This document shows positions 14,190 to 22,157 of a DNA stretch of 27,101 bases, piece by piece. The translations under genes and the position numbers were made by a program. Location of the stretch: the NCBI GenBank assembly GCA_905214195.1, contig CAJMLH010000031.1, positions 1 through 27,101 of the forward strand, written 5' to 3'. Below the pieces are notes generated by a model. The model was not told the DNA's origin. It saw nothing but the letters and a program-made list of their open reading frames with translations, and made no database searches. The DNA comes from an uncultured bacterium. GTDB taxonomy: Bacteria; Bacillota; Clostridia; Peptostreptococcales; Anaerovoracaceae. Position 1 is the stretch's first letter. Each line of letters begins with the position of its first letter.

Positions 14190-14399
14190 TCGGCAAAGCC
14201 GAAAACAAAGCGCAGCTAAATTGCGCAGGATTTTTCGGAAACAACATATAAGCAATTCCGAAAAAGACAAGTAAGTAAGGGAACTCCCCTTAGTAAGAAC
14301 GCATGAGAGGGAACGCCGACCGGACATCCTGTGTCAGTGCCGGAAAGCCGATGTGAATTCCAAACCAGAGCGTTCCAATGTAAGAAAAGGAGAAAAAAT
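14190..14399 (+). promoter_or_regulatory. Structured 210-nt rpsJ-rplC intergenic region
   Basis: Successive inverted repeats: TCGGC-AAA-GCCGA starting at 14190; GCGCA/TGCGC just after; TTTTTCGGAA/TTCCGAAAAA (14231-14240/14256-14265, 10 perfect pairs); TAAGGG-AACTC-CCCTTA; and a compound fold with outer GGAACGC/GCGTTCC (14310-14316/14370-14376), inner CCGG/CCGG (14320-14323/14340-14343) and GACA/TGTC. The GCGCA stem followed by AGGATTTTT could be a weak attenuator. No ORF with a ribosome site was seen. Confidence 0.6.
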
Positions 14400-15035
14400 A
14401 TGAAAGCAATCTTAGGAAAGAAGCTGGGAATGACCCAGATCTTCGACGAAGCAGGAAATGTGATTCCTGTAACAGTAATCGAAGCAGGTCCGGAAGTGGT
14501 AACTCAGGTAAAGACAGTTGAGACTGACGGATACAATGCAGTTCAGGTAGGCTATGAAGATCAGAAGCCTCAGAGAGTGAACAAACCGCTGACCGGACAT
14601 TTCAACAAGGCCGGCGTCGTTACTAAGAAGTATCTCGCAGAATTCAGAGTTGAAGAAGGCGAAGCTTACGAAGTAGGACAGGTAATAACCGTAGCTGAAT
14701 TTGAAGAAGGCAAAAAGCTGGATATCACAGGTGTTTCCAAGGGTAAAGGAACCCAGGGTAACATCAAGAGACACGGACACCACAGAGGTCCTATGAGCCA
14801 CGGTTCAAAACACAAGAGACTTGCCGGAGCATTGGCAGCAGGTACTTACCCTTCAAGAGTATTTAAGGGTAACGCAGGCCCGGGAAGAATGGGTAGAGAT
14901 ACAGTTACCGTTCAGAATGTGGTTCTCGTAAAAGTTATTGAAGATAGAAACCTTATGCTGGTTAAGGGCGCAGTACCGGGAAACAAAGGCGGACTGGTTC
15001 GCGTTCAGTATGCAGTTAAAGGTCAAGGAAAATAG
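14400..15035 (+). CDS. rplC: Ribosomal protein L3 (uL3)
   Basis: 211 residues. Early-assembly 50S protein whose long loop reaches towards the peptidyl transferase centre. N-terminus MKAILGKKLGMTQIFDE is typical. The central extension (GVSKGKGTQGNIKRHGHHRG, then SHGSKHKRLAGAL) carries the rRNA-threading loop. AAAAGGAG stands before the ATG at 14400. The frame extends upstream to 14331, but that part has no ribosome site and lies in the structured gap. Confidence 0.98.
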   Translation: MKAILGKKLGMTQIFDEAGNVIPVTVIEAGPEVVTQVKTVETDGYNAVQVGYEDQKPQRVNKPLTGHFNKAGVVTKKYLAEFRVEEGEAYEVGQVITVAEFEEGKKLDITGVSKGKGTQGNIKRHGHHRGPMSHGSKHKRLAGALAAGTYPSRVFKGNAGPGRMGRDTVTVQNVVLVKVIEDRNLMLVKGAVPGNKGGLVRVQYAVKGQGK

Positions 15036-15060
15036 GAACTGAGGGAAGGAGGAAGCAAAA

Positions 15061-15684
15061 ATGGCAAAAGTAACAATGCTAAATATGGCAGGAGCTGAGG
15101 CTGGACAGATTGAATTAAATGATGCAATCTTCGCAGTAACTCCTAACGAATTCGCAGTTCACGCAGTAGTTAAGAACTATCTGGCTAACCAGAGACAGGG
15201 CACACAGTCCGCAAAGACCAGAGGCGAAGTAAGAGGAGGCGGACGCAAGCCTTTCAGACAGAAAGGAACAGGCCGTCACAGACAGGGACATTCAACAGAC
15301 CCATCACAGATTGGCGGAGGTATAGTATTCGCTCCAAAGCCAAGAGATTATAGATATACAACTCCTAAGAAGGTTAGAAGACTTGCAATGAAGTCAGTTC
15401 TTTCTTCAAAGGTGGCAGAAAATGAAATTATCGTTTTAGACGAGCTGAAATTTGAAGCTCCTAAGACAAAAGAAATGATAAAGGTTCTGGCAAATGTCAA
15501 AGCAGGAAAGAAAGCTTTGATCGTAATGGCAGAAAAGGATGAAAATGTAGTAAGATCCGCAGCCAACATTCCTGGAGTTAAAACAATGCTGGTAAGCACT
15601 ATGAATGTTTACGAAATAGTGAACCACGAAAGCTTCATATTGACTCAGGAAGCAGTTAAGAAAATCGAGGAGGTGTACCTGTAA
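15061..15684 (+). CDS. rplD: Ribosomal protein L4 (uL4)
   Basis: 207 residues. Lines the exit tunnel; in E. coli it is the repressor of this operon. The tunnel loop is recognisable (TRGEVRGGGRKPFRQKGTGR, then HRQGHSTDPSQIGGG). The C-terminal half has the expected LDELKFEAPKTKEM and NVYEIVNHESFILT stretches. GAAGGAGG precedes the ATG. Its stop codon overlaps the rplW start by one base. Confidence 0.98.
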   Translation: MAKVTMLNMAGAEAGQIELNDAIFAVTPNEFAVHAVVKNYLANQRQGTQSAKTRGEVRGGGRKPFRQKGTGRHRQGHSTDPSQIGGGIVFAPKPRDYRYTTPKKVRRLAMKSVLSSKVAENEIIVLDELKFEAPKTKEMIKVLANVKAGKKALIVMAEKDENVVRSAANIPGVKTMLVSTMNVYEIVNHESFILTQEAVKKIEEVYL

Positions 15685-15974
15685 TGAGAACAGCATATGA
15701 TATCATTCTGGAACCGGTTATTTCCGAACAGAGTATGGATGTTGCACAGGACAAGAAGTACACATTCAAAGTTGCAACAGATGCAAATAAGACACAGGTT
15801 AAACTCGCAATCGAAGAAATCTTCGGCGTAGAAGTTGCCAGAGTCAACATCATGAATTACGACGGTAAAGTTAAGAGAATGGGAAGAAACGTAGGAAGAA
15901 CTTCATCCTACAAGAAAGCAATCATTACTCTCACTGAAAAGAGTAAAGAGATTGAATTCTTCCAGGGACTATAA
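15684..15974 (+). CDS. rplW: Ribosomal protein L23 (uL23)
   Basis: 96 residues. It sits at the tunnel exit and is the docking site for trigger factor and signal recognition particle. Recognised from YDIILEPVISEQS at the start, the KYTFKVATDANKTQVK strand, and VARVNIMNYDGKVKRMGR in the loop. TAATG overlap with rplD; GAGGAGGTG inside rplD is its ribosome site. Confidence 0.98.
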   Translation: MRTAYDIILEPVISEQSMDVAQDKKYTFKVATDANKTQVKLAIEEIFGVEVARVNIMNYDGKVKRMGRNVGRTSSYKKAIITLTEKSKEIEFFQGL

Positions 15975-15992
15975 TTAGGAGGCATGTGAACA

Positions 15993-16826
15993 ATGGGAAT
16001 TAGAAAATATAATCCGACTACTCCTGGTCTTAGAGGAATGACAGTCTCCACTTTTGAAGAGATTACGACAAGCACCCCTGAAAAGTCACTGACTGTAACT
16101 CTCAAGAAGCACGCAGGAAGAAACAACAGAGGTAAGATTACTGTAAGACACCAGGGCGGCGGCACAAGACCAAAATACAGAATCATAGATTTCAAGAGAG
16201 ATAAAGACAATGTTCCGGGAACTGTAAAGACAATCGAATACGACCCGAACAGAAGTGCAAACATCGCTTTAATTGCTTACGCAGACGGCGAAAAGAGATA
16301 TATCATAGCTCCTAACAAACTTCAGGTAGGACAGGTGATCGTATCCGGACCTGATGCAGACATCGTTGTAGGAAACGCACTTCCTATCGCAAACATTCCG
16401 GTAGGTACTATAATTCACAATGTTGAACTTAAACCGGGAAAAGGTGGTCAGCTTGCAAGATCCGCAGGTAACGGCGCACAGCTCATGGCTAAAGAAGGAG
16501 ATTACGCACAGGTAAGACTTCCTTCCGGAGAAGTAAGAAAAGTAAGCATGAGATGCAGAGCTACTATCGGCGAAGTAGGCAATCCGGATCACGCAAATAT
16601 CCAGATAGGTAAAGCCGGAAGAAAGAGACACATGGGCATCAGACCTACAGTAAGAGGTTCTGTAATGAACCCTAACGACCATCCACACGGCGGTGGTGAA
16701 GGAAGAGCACCTGTTGGACGCAAGAGTCCGGTTACTCCTTGGGGTAAACCTGCTCTCGGATATAAGACGAGAAAGAAGAATAAAGCTTCAAATAAATATA
16801 TCGTAAAGAGAAGAAATGAAAAATAA
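15993..16826 (+). CDS. rplB: Ribosomal protein L2 (uL2)
   Basis: 277 residues. Conserved 50S core protein needed for subunit association and peptidyl transfer. Typical start MGIRKYNPTTPGLRGMTV, the central domain with GTIIHNVELKPGKGGQLARS, and the C-terminal NPNDHPHGGGEGRAPVGRKS stretch with the functional histidine. Basic C-terminal tail. TTAGGAGG lies before the ATG. Confidence 0.98.
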   Translation: MGIRKYNPTTPGLRGMTVSTFEEITTSTPEKSLTVTLKKHAGRNNRGKITVRHQGGGTRPKYRIIDFKRDKDNVPGTVKTIEYDPNRSANIALIAYADGEKRYIIAPNKLQVGQVIVSGPDADIVVGNALPIANIPVGTIIHNVELKPGKGGQLARSAGNGAQLMAKEGDYAQVRLPSGEVRKVSMRCRATIGEVGNPDHANIQIGKAGRKRHMGIRPTVRGSVMNPNDHPHGGGEGRAPVGRKSPVTPWGKPALGYKTRKKNKASNKYIVKRRNEK

Positions 16827-16844
16827 TAGGAAGGAGCGAAACTA

Positions 16845-17126
16845 ATGGGTAGATCACTTAAAAAAGGCCCTTTCGTCAATGCGAAGCTGCTTAAAGCCAT
16901 CGACGAGATGAACGCAGCCAACGAAAAGAAAGTAATCAAAACATGGTCAAGACCATCAACAATATTCCCTCAGATGGTGGGACACACTATCGCAGTACAC
17001 GACGGCAAGAAGCACGTTCCTGTGTATATTACAGAAGACATGGTAGGACACAGACTTGGAGAATTTGCTCCAACCAGAAACTATAGAGGTCATGCCGCAG
17101 ATAAGTCTTCAAAGGTTAAGAGATAA
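16845..17126 (+). CDS. rpsS: Ribosomal protein S19 (uS19)
   Basis: 93 residues. Forms the top of the 30S head with S13 and touches the A-site tRNA bridge. It begins MGRSLKKGPFV; the rRNA-binding core TWSRPSTIFPQMVGHTIAVH and the C-terminal HRLGEFAPTRNYRGH are intact. AAGGAG stands upstream of the ATG, 18 nt after rplB. Confidence 0.98.
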   Translation: MGRSLKKGPFVNAKLLKAIDEMNAANEKKVIKTWSRPSTIFPQMVGHTIAVHDGKKHVPVYITEDMVGHRLGEFAPTRNYRGHAADKSSKVKR

Positions 17127-17143
17127 GAAAGGAGATTAAAACA

Positions 17144-17479
17144 ATGGAAGCAAAAGCAGTTGCAAAATATGTAAGAATGTCTCCTATCAAGCTGAAACCT
17201 GTTACAGACTTAGTAAGAGGTAAGGACTTAAACGAGGCATTGAACATCTTGAAGTTCACCCCGGGAAAAGGTTCTGAAATCGTAGAAAAAGTAGTAAAAT
17301 CAGCAGCAGCAAATGCTGAAAACAACTACGATATGAATCCTGACAATTTGTATGTTGCAGAAGTTTATGCACACCAGGGACCTACAATGAAGAGATGGAG
17401 AGCAGGCTCACAGGGAAGAGCGTCAATCATCCTCAAGAGATCAAGTCATGTAGGCGTAACTTTAAGAGAGAAAGAATAG
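17144..17479 (+). CDS. rplV: Ribosomal protein L22 (uL22)
   Basis: 111 residues. Contacts all 23S domains, and its hairpin narrows the exit tunnel. VRMSPIKLKPVTDLVRGK at the N-terminus. The tunnel hairpin QGPTMKRWRAGSQGRA lies at about residues 77-92. Macrolide resistance usually comes from insertions or deletions in this hairpin; none are apparent. AAAGGAG before ATG. Confidence 0.98.
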   Translation: MEAKAVAKYVRMSPIKLKPVTDLVRGKDLNEALNILKFTPGKGSEIVEKVVKSAAANAENNYDMNPDNLYVAEVYAHQGPTMKRWRAGSQGRASIILKRSSHVGVTLREKE

Positions 17480-17495
17480 TATAGGAGGTTCATTC

Positions 17496-18365
17496 ATGGG
17501 TCAGAAAGTTAGTCCACATGGTTTAAGAGTGGGCGTTATTAAAGACTGGAACTCCAAATGGTATGGAGACAAAAAGAACTTTGCTGATTTTCTAGCAGAA
17601 GATAAACAGATTAGAGAATATGTAAAGAAAAAATTATATGTGGCCGGAGTTTCTAAGGTTCTTATTGAAAGATCCTCCGAAACAAAGCTGAGAGTAATCG
17701 TTCTCACTGCTAAGCCGGGTATGGTAATCGGAAGAGCAGGAGACGGAATCGAAGCTCTCAAGAAAGGCCTTGTAAAACTCACAGGAAAAGAAGTTGAAAT
17801 TTCCATAGAAGAAGTCAGAAGAGCTGAACTTGACGCACAGCTTACTGCTGAATCCGTTGCACAGGCTTTAGAAAGACGAGTTGCTTTCAGAAGAGCTATG
17901 AAACAGGCTATAGGCAGAACTATGAAAGCCGGAGCAAAGGGAATTAAAGTAACAGTATCCGGAAGATTAGGCGGAGCTGAAATCGCAAGAAGTGAAAAGT
18001 ACAGCGAAGGTAATGTTCCTCTTCACACTTTAAGAGCTGACATTGACTACGGATTTGCTGAAGCGGACACAACTTACGGAAAGATAGGCGTTAAGGTTTG
18101 GATAAACCACGGCGAAGTTTTAGACAAGGGATTACAGAGCCCTGTTCGCGAAGAAAAGCGTGAAAAGAGAGAAAGAAGACCAAGAAGAGACGGCGAAAGA
18201 CGCCAGCGCAGAGATGGCGACAGACAAGGTCGTCAGGGCGGCAGAAGAGAAAGAAACGAAATGCCGAAAGCCGTAAATCCAAGAGTAAGAAAAACTCCTA
18301 AAGCAGAGCCGCAAGTAGAGGCTCCGCAGGTGGAAGCAGCAGAAACTGTAGAGACTGAAAATTAG
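17496..18365 (+). CDS. rpsC: Ribosomal protein S3 (uS3) with long charged C-terminal tail
   Basis: 289 residues, about 70 longer than most S3. It forms the mRNA entry tunnel with S4 and S5. The conserved core ends near residue 211: N-terminal domain, type II KH domain with GMVIGRAGDGI (75-85), and C-terminal domain with SGRLGGAEIARSE and TLRADIDYGFAEA. Residues 212-289 are low complexity: Arg-rich 219-253 with two RRDG units (RRDGERRQRRDGDRQ), a short Pro/Lys section, then an acidic end (271-289, VEAPQVEAAETVETEN). No frameshift; base use in the tail is like the core. AGGAGG lies before the ATG. Confidence 0.97.
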   Translation: MGQKVSPHGLRVGVIKDWNSKWYGDKKNFADFLAEDKQIREYVKKKLYVAGVSKVLIERSSETKLRVIVLTAKPGMVIGRAGDGIEALKKGLVKLTGKEVEISIEEVRRAELDAQLTAESVAQALERRVAFRRAMKQAIGRTMKAGAKGIKVTVSGRLGGAEIARSEKYSEGNVPLHTLRADIDYGFAEADTTYGKIGVKVWINHGEVLDKGLQSPVREEKREKRERRPRRDGERRQRRDGDRQGRQGGRRERNEMPKAVNPRVRKTPKAEPQVEAPQVEAAETVETEN

Positions 18366-18393
18366 ACAATTATGGAAAGGAGGAACTTGAGCC

Positions 18394-18825
18394 ATGTTAA
18401 TGCCAAAGCGCGTTAAACGCAGAAGAGTTCACAGAGGAAGAATGAAAGGCGTTGCAACTAAAGGTAACACCGTTACCTACGGTTCATACGGATTAGTTGC
18501 ACAGGAATGTGGATGGATCACCTCTAACCAGATCGAGGCTGCCAGAGTAGCTATGACAAGATCTATCAAAAGAGGCGGTAAAGTATATATAAAGATTTTC
18601 CCACACAAGTCGGTAACCAAGAAACCAGCAGAAGTGCGTATGGGTTCCGGTAAAGGTTCACCTGAATATTGGGTAGCAGTAGTTAAACCGGGAAGAGTAA
18701 TGTTTGAAATAGATGGGGTTTCAGAAGAAAAAGCAAGAGAAGCTATGAGATTAGCAGCCCACAAACTTCCGGTAAAATGTAAGTTTGCCATCAAAGAGCA
18801 AGCAGCAAAGGGGGCGGACGCATAA
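18394..18825 (+). CDS. rplP: Ribosomal protein L16 (uL16)
   Basis: 143 residues. Late-assembling 50S protein that positions A-site tRNA. It begins MLMPKRVKRRRVHRGRMKG; PHKSVTKKPAEVRMGSGKGS holds the conserved tRNA-facing loop. AAAGGAGG is 10 nt before the ATG at 18394, so this start is preferred to the in-frame ATG at 18400. Its TAATG stop overlaps the rpmC start. Confidence 0.98.
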   Translation: MLMPKRVKRRRVHRGRMKGVATKGNTVTYGSYGLVAQECGWITSNQIEAARVAMTRSIKRGGKVYIKIFPHKSVTKKPAEVRMGSGKGSPEYWVAVVKPGRVMFEIDGVSEEKAREAMRLAAHKLPVKCKFAIKEQAAKGADA

Positions 18826-19028
18826 TGGAATTGAAAAAAATGAGAGATATGACAGAGCTTGAATTAAATACAGAACTGTCCAAGATGAAAAAAGAACTGT
18901 TCAACTTGAGATTCCAGCACGCAACCGGACAGCTTGAAAACCCGGTTAAGATGAGAGAACTCAAAAAGGACATTGCAAGAGTTAAAACAATCATCAGAGA
19001 AAAAGAACTTGCAAAGGTTCAGGGCTAA
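18825..19028 (+). CDS. rpmC: Ribosomal protein L29 (uL29)
   Basis: 67 residues, two antiparallel helices. It sits beside L23 at the tunnel exit. MRDMTELELNTELSKMKKEL and the LRFQHATGQLENPVKMREL turn are typical. It overlaps the rplP stop by one base, so translation is coupled; AAAGGGGGCG within rplP serves as ribosome site. Confidence 0.98.
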   Translation: MELKKMRDMTELELNTELSKMKKELFNLRFQHATGQLENPVKMRELKKDIARVKTIIREKELAKVQG

Positions 19029-19047
19029 TTAGGAAGGAGGATGTAAT

Positions 19048-19308
19048 ATGACAGTTGAAAGAAACAGAAGAAAGACTAAAGTCGGTGTTGTTGTATCTGA
19101 CAAAATGGATAAGACTGTAGTTGTTGCAATCGAAGACTTCGTAAGACATTCCCTTTACGGAAAGGCTGTAAAGAGAACCAAGAAAGTTAAAGTTCACGAT
19201 GAAAACAACGAATGCCAGATAGGCGATAAAGTAAGAATTATGGAAACAAGACCTCTCTCTAAGGATAAAAGATGGAGACTTGTAAACATTGTTGAAAAGG
19301 TTAAATAA
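19048..19308 (+). CDS. rpsQ: Ribosomal protein S17 (uS17)
   Basis: 86 residues. Primary 16S binder of the 5' domain with an OB-type barrel. RKTKVGVVVSDKMDKTVVVA, the basic KYGKAVKR-like segment (SLYGKAVKRTKKVKVHDE), and the C-terminal METRPLSKDKRWRLV are as expected. GAAGGAGG precedes the ATG. Confidence 0.98.
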   Translation: MTVERNRRKTKVGVVVSDKMDKTVVVAIEDFVRHSLYGKAVKRTKKVKVHDENNECQIGDKVRIMETRPLSKDKRWRLVNIVEKVK

Positions 19309-19323
19309 AGGAGGCACCAGATC

Positions 19324-19698
19324 ATGATTCAGACAGAAACCAGATTAAGAGTTGCCGACAATTCCGGAGCAAAAGAGCTCCTGTGCATCCGTATCCTGGG
19401 AGGCACAAGCCGTCAGTATGCAAACATCGGCGATGTAATAGTTTGTGCGGTTAAGGAAGCTACTCCGGGCGGAGTTGTAAAAAAAGGCGATGTTGTGAAG
19501 GCTGTAGTAGTGAGAACTAAACATGGTGCCAGAAGAAGTGACGGAAGCTATGTTAAATTCGACCAGAACGCTGCAGTAATCATTAAAGATAAAGAAGATA
19601 AGAACCCTGTGGGAACTCGTATCTTCGGGCCGGTTGCCAGAGAACTGAGAGAAAAAGGCTTTATGAAAATCGTGTCATTGGCACCGGAAGTACTGTAG
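19324..19698 (+). CDS. rplN: Ribosomal protein L14 (uL14)
   Basis: 124 residues, two more than most. It forms intersubunit bridges with 16S rRNA and is the docking site of the silencing factor RsfS. MIQTETRLRVADNSGAKELL at the start and GTRIFGPVARELREK near the end are canonical. The extra residues fall in the IIKDKEDKNPVGT loop. AAGGAGG precedes the ATG by a normal distance. Confidence 0.98.
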   Translation: MIQTETRLRVADNSGAKELLCIRILGGTSRQYANIGDVIVCAVKEATPGGVVKKGDVVKAVVVRTKHGARRSDGSYVKFDQNAAVIIKDKEDKNPVGTRIFGPVARELREKGFMKIVSLAPEVL

Positions 19699-19710
19699 GA
19701 GGTGAACAGG

Positions 19711-20016
19711 ATGCGTATAAAGAAAGGCGATACGGTGGTAGTTATCACCGGTAAGGATAAAGGCAAGACCGGGGAAGTTCTCAAAGCCATGCCAAAAGAA
19801 AATAAAGTAGTCGTACAGGGCGTTAATATGCAGACTAAGCACGCAAAGGCAACTCAGAAAGCTGCTGCTGAAATAAAGCATATGGAAGGACCTATCGACG
19901 CTTCCAATGTAATGTATTATGATACAAAGGCTAAGCAGGGAACTAAAATCGGCTATAAGATAGAAAACGGCAAAAAAGTAAGAGTCGCTAAGAAGAGCGG
20001 CAATGTAATAGATTAG
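19711..20016 (+). CDS. rplX: Ribosomal protein L24 (uL24)
   Basis: 101 residues. Assembly initiator binding the 5' end of 23S rRNA. The KOW motif is IKKGDTVVVITGKDKGKTGE (about residues 3-22). An in-frame GTG at 19702 lies inside the AGGAGGTGA ribosome site, so the ATG at 19711, correctly spaced from AGGAGG, is the start. 12 nt after rplN. Confidence 0.98.
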   Translation: MRIKKGDTVVVITGKDKGKTGEVLKAMPKENKVVVQGVNMQTKHAKATQKAAAEIKHMEGPIDASNVMYYDTKAKQGTKIGYKIENGKKVRVAKKSGNVID

Positions 20017-20033
20017 GAAAGGAGGAGAAAACT

Positions 20034-20576
20034 TTGACAGCAAGATTAAAAACAATGTATGACGAAAAGGTTTTCGGCGCATTAAAAGAAAAGTTCCAGT
20101 ATAAGAATGTTATGGAAGTTCCAAAGCTGGAAAAAGTAACCATAAATATGGGTCTTGGCGAAGCAAAAGACAACGCCAAAGTCATAGAGTCCGCTGTAAA
20201 TGAAATCGGTCTTATCTGCGGACAGAGACCGGTAGTTACAAGGGCTAAAAAATCCATCGCTAACTTTAAGGTTAGACAGGGAATGCCTGTAGGAGCTAAG
20301 GTTACTCTGAGAGGAGAAAATATGTATGTATTTGTTGACAAACTTTTCAACATCTCCCTTCCAAGAGTAAGAGACTTCAAGGGCGTTAGCAAAAACTCCT
20401 TTGACGGCAGAGGAAACTATTCCATGGGTATCAAGGAACAGTTGATCTTCCCTGAAATCAACTACGATCAGGTTGATATGATCAAAGGTATGAACATTGT
20501 ATTCACAACTACGGCAAAGACTGACGAAGAAGCACAGGCACTGCTTGAACTTCTTGGAATGCCGTTTGAAAAGTAG
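20034..20576 (+). CDS. rplE: Ribosomal protein L5 (uL5)
   Basis: 180 residues. Binds 5S rRNA and forms the central-protuberance bridge to S13. Start is TTG at 20034 with AAAGGAGG upstream. It gives MTARLKTMYDEKVFGALKEK, which aligns with the family N-terminus; the in-frame ATG seven codons later would truncate it. VPKLEKVTINMGLGEA, GNYSMGIKEQLIFPEINYD and the final LLGMPF are typical. Confidence 0.97.
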   Translation: MTARLKTMYDEKVFGALKEKFQYKNVMEVPKLEKVTINMGLGEAKDNAKVIESAVNEIGLICGQRPVVTRAKKSIANFKVRQGMPVGAKVTLRGENMYVFVDKLFNISLPRVRDFKGVSKNSFDGRGNYSMGIKEQLIFPEINYDQVDMIKGMNIVFTTTAKTDEEAQALLELLGMPFEK

Positions 20577-20590
20577 ATTAGGAGGGAATC

Positions 20591-20776
20591 ATGGCAAAAA
20601 CATCTCTCAAGGTAAAACAGCAGAGAAAACCTAAATACTCAACTCGTGCATATACAAGATGCAGACTTTGCGGAAGACCTCATGCTGTATTAAGAAAATA
20701 CGGTATCTGCCGTATTTGCTTCAGAGAGCTTGCTTATAAGGGTGAAATCCCCGGCGTAAGAAAAGCAAGCTGGTAA
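20591..20776 (+). CDS. rpsZ: Ribosomal protein S14 type Z (zinc-binding)
   Basis: 61 residues. The short zinc form of S14 in the 30S head. Zinc ligands Cys24, Cys27, Cys40 and Cys43 (CRLC...CRIC) are all present. It ends in the usual IPGVRKASW. The longer zinc-free S14 is not in this window. TTAGGAGGG precedes the ATG. Confidence 0.98.
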   Translation: MAKTSLKVKQQRKPKYSTRAYTRCRLCGRPHAVLRKYGICRICFRELAYKGEIPGVRKASW

Positions 20777-20801
20777 TATAAAAGAAAGGAGAAATACTGT
20801 A

Positions 20802-21200
20802 ATGACAATGACAGATCCTATAGCGGATATGCTAACCAGAATCAGAAACGCCAATACTGTAGGACACGAAACTGTTGAAATTCCGGCTTCAAGAATGAAA
20901 AAGTCAATAGCCGAAATTTTAAAGACAGAAGGCTACATTGCGGATTTCGAAGTTATAGATGATAACAAGCAGGGCATTATTAAGGTTACTATGAAATATG
21001 GTGCAAACAAGGAAAAAGTTATCAACGGAATAAAGAAAATTTCAAAACCGGGTCTTAAAAAATATGCTAAAGCCGGCGAAGTTCCAAGAGTTTTAGGAGG
21101 TCTCGGAATCGCAATAATTTCCACTTCACATGGAGTTATCAGTGATAAAGAAGCCAGGAAATTAGGCATTGGCGGCGAAGTAATTTGTTATGTATGGTAG
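20802..21200 (+). CDS. rpsH: Ribosomal protein S8 (uS8)
   Basis: 132 residues. Binds the central domain of 16S rRNA; in E. coli it represses the spc operon. MTDPIADMLTRIRNAN and the C-terminal ISTSHGVISDKEARKLGIGG are canonical. AAAGGAG is 10 nt before the ATG at 20802; a second in-frame ATG at 20808 is the family's more usual start but is too far from the site. Confidence 0.97.
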   Translation: MTMTDPIADMLTRIRNANTVGHETVEIPASRMKKSIAEILKTEGYIADFEVIDDNKQGIIKVTMKYGANKEKVINGIKKISKPGLKKYAKAGEVPRVLGGLGIAIISTSHGVISDKEARKLGIGGEVICYVW

Positions 21201-21212
21201 GAGGAACGAAAC

Positions 21213-21755
21213 ATGTCAAGAATAGGTAAGAAACCTGTGGTTGTTCCTGCCGGTGTAGAAGTAACAGTAGACGCAAACAATGTGGTTACTGTAAAAGGAC
21301 CTAAGGGACAATTATCACAAGAGATAAGCAAACTTATCAATGTTGAGGTAGCTGACGGTGTTATCAATGTAACAAGAAGCAGCGACCATAGAGAACACAG
21401 ATCTCAGCACGGACTTTCAAGAACACTTATAAACAACATGGTTGTAGGTGTAACTGAAGGTTTTGAAAAGAAACTGCAGCTTGTAGGTGTAGGTTACAAA
21501 GCTGAGAAAAAAGGAAACACACTTGTATTAAACCTTGGATATTCACATCCTGTAGAACTTGTAGACCCTGAAGGAATCACTACTGAGTGTCCTTCCGCAA
21601 CAGATGTAGTTGTAAAGGGTATTGACAAGGCATTTGTCGGAAACTATGCGGCAAACATCAGAGCATGGAGAAAACCTGAACCTTATAAGGGCAAAGGTGT
21701 TAAGTATGCTGATGAAGTTATTCGCAGAAAAGAAGGCAAAGCCGGCGCTAAATAA
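21213..21755 (+). CDS. rplF: Ribosomal protein L6 (uL6)
   Basis: 180 residues, two repeated domains. It lies next to the sarcin-ricin loop where GTPase factors bind. MSRIGKKPVVVPAGVEV at the start; VVGVTEGFEKKLQLVGVGYKA and the conserved C-terminal KPEPYKGKGVKYADEVIRRK are present. TAGGAGG precedes the ATG. Confidence 0.98.
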   Translation: MSRIGKKPVVVPAGVEVTVDANNVVTVKGPKGQLSQEISKLINVEVADGVINVTRSSDHREHRSQHGLSRTLINNMVVGVTEGFEKKLQLVGVGYKAEKKGNTLVLNLGYSHPVELVDPEGITTECPSATDVVVKGIDKAFVGNYAANIRAWRKPEPYKGKGVKYADEVIRRKEGKAGAK

Positions 21756-21775
21756 GAGAAAGGAGTGAAGTGAAA

Positions 21776-22141
21776 ATGGCTAAAGAAAGCAGAAATGACA
21801 GACGTGTCAAAAGACACGAAAGAGTAAGAAAAAATCTTTATGGAACTCCTGAAAAACCAAGACTTTGCGTTTACAGATCCAACAAGAATATTTCTGCCCA
21901 GATAATTGATGATGTTAACGGTGTTACACTTGTAGCAGCTTCATCATTGGATAAAGAATTAAAGGCAGAAGTTGCAAACGGCGGAAACAAGGAAGCTGCA
22001 AAGCAGGTAGGAGCAGCTCTGGCAAAGAGAGCTATCGCAAAAGGTATAGAAGAAGTTTGCTTCGACAGAGGCGGATTCTTATACCACGGAAGAGTTGCGG
22101 AATTGGCAGAAGGTGCTCGTGAAGGCGGATTAAAATTCTAA
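21776..22141 (+). CDS. rplR: Ribosomal protein L18 (uL18)
   Basis: 121 residues. 5S rRNA-binding protein. Basic N-terminus (RNDRRVKRHERVRKN), then KPRLCVYRSNKNISAQIIDD and a GRVAELAEGAREGGLKF end. An in-frame GTG at 21770 is only 4 nt from AAAGGAG. The ATG at 21776 fits both the spacing and the family start MAKESRN. Confidence 0.97.
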   Translation: MAKESRNDRRVKRHERVRKNLYGTPEKPRLCVYRSNKNISAQIIDDVNGVTLVAASSLDKELKAEVANGGNKEAAKQVGAALAKRAIAKGIEEVCFDRGGFLYHGRVAELAEGAREGGLKF

Positions 22142-22157
22142 CAGGAGGAAATAAGGA

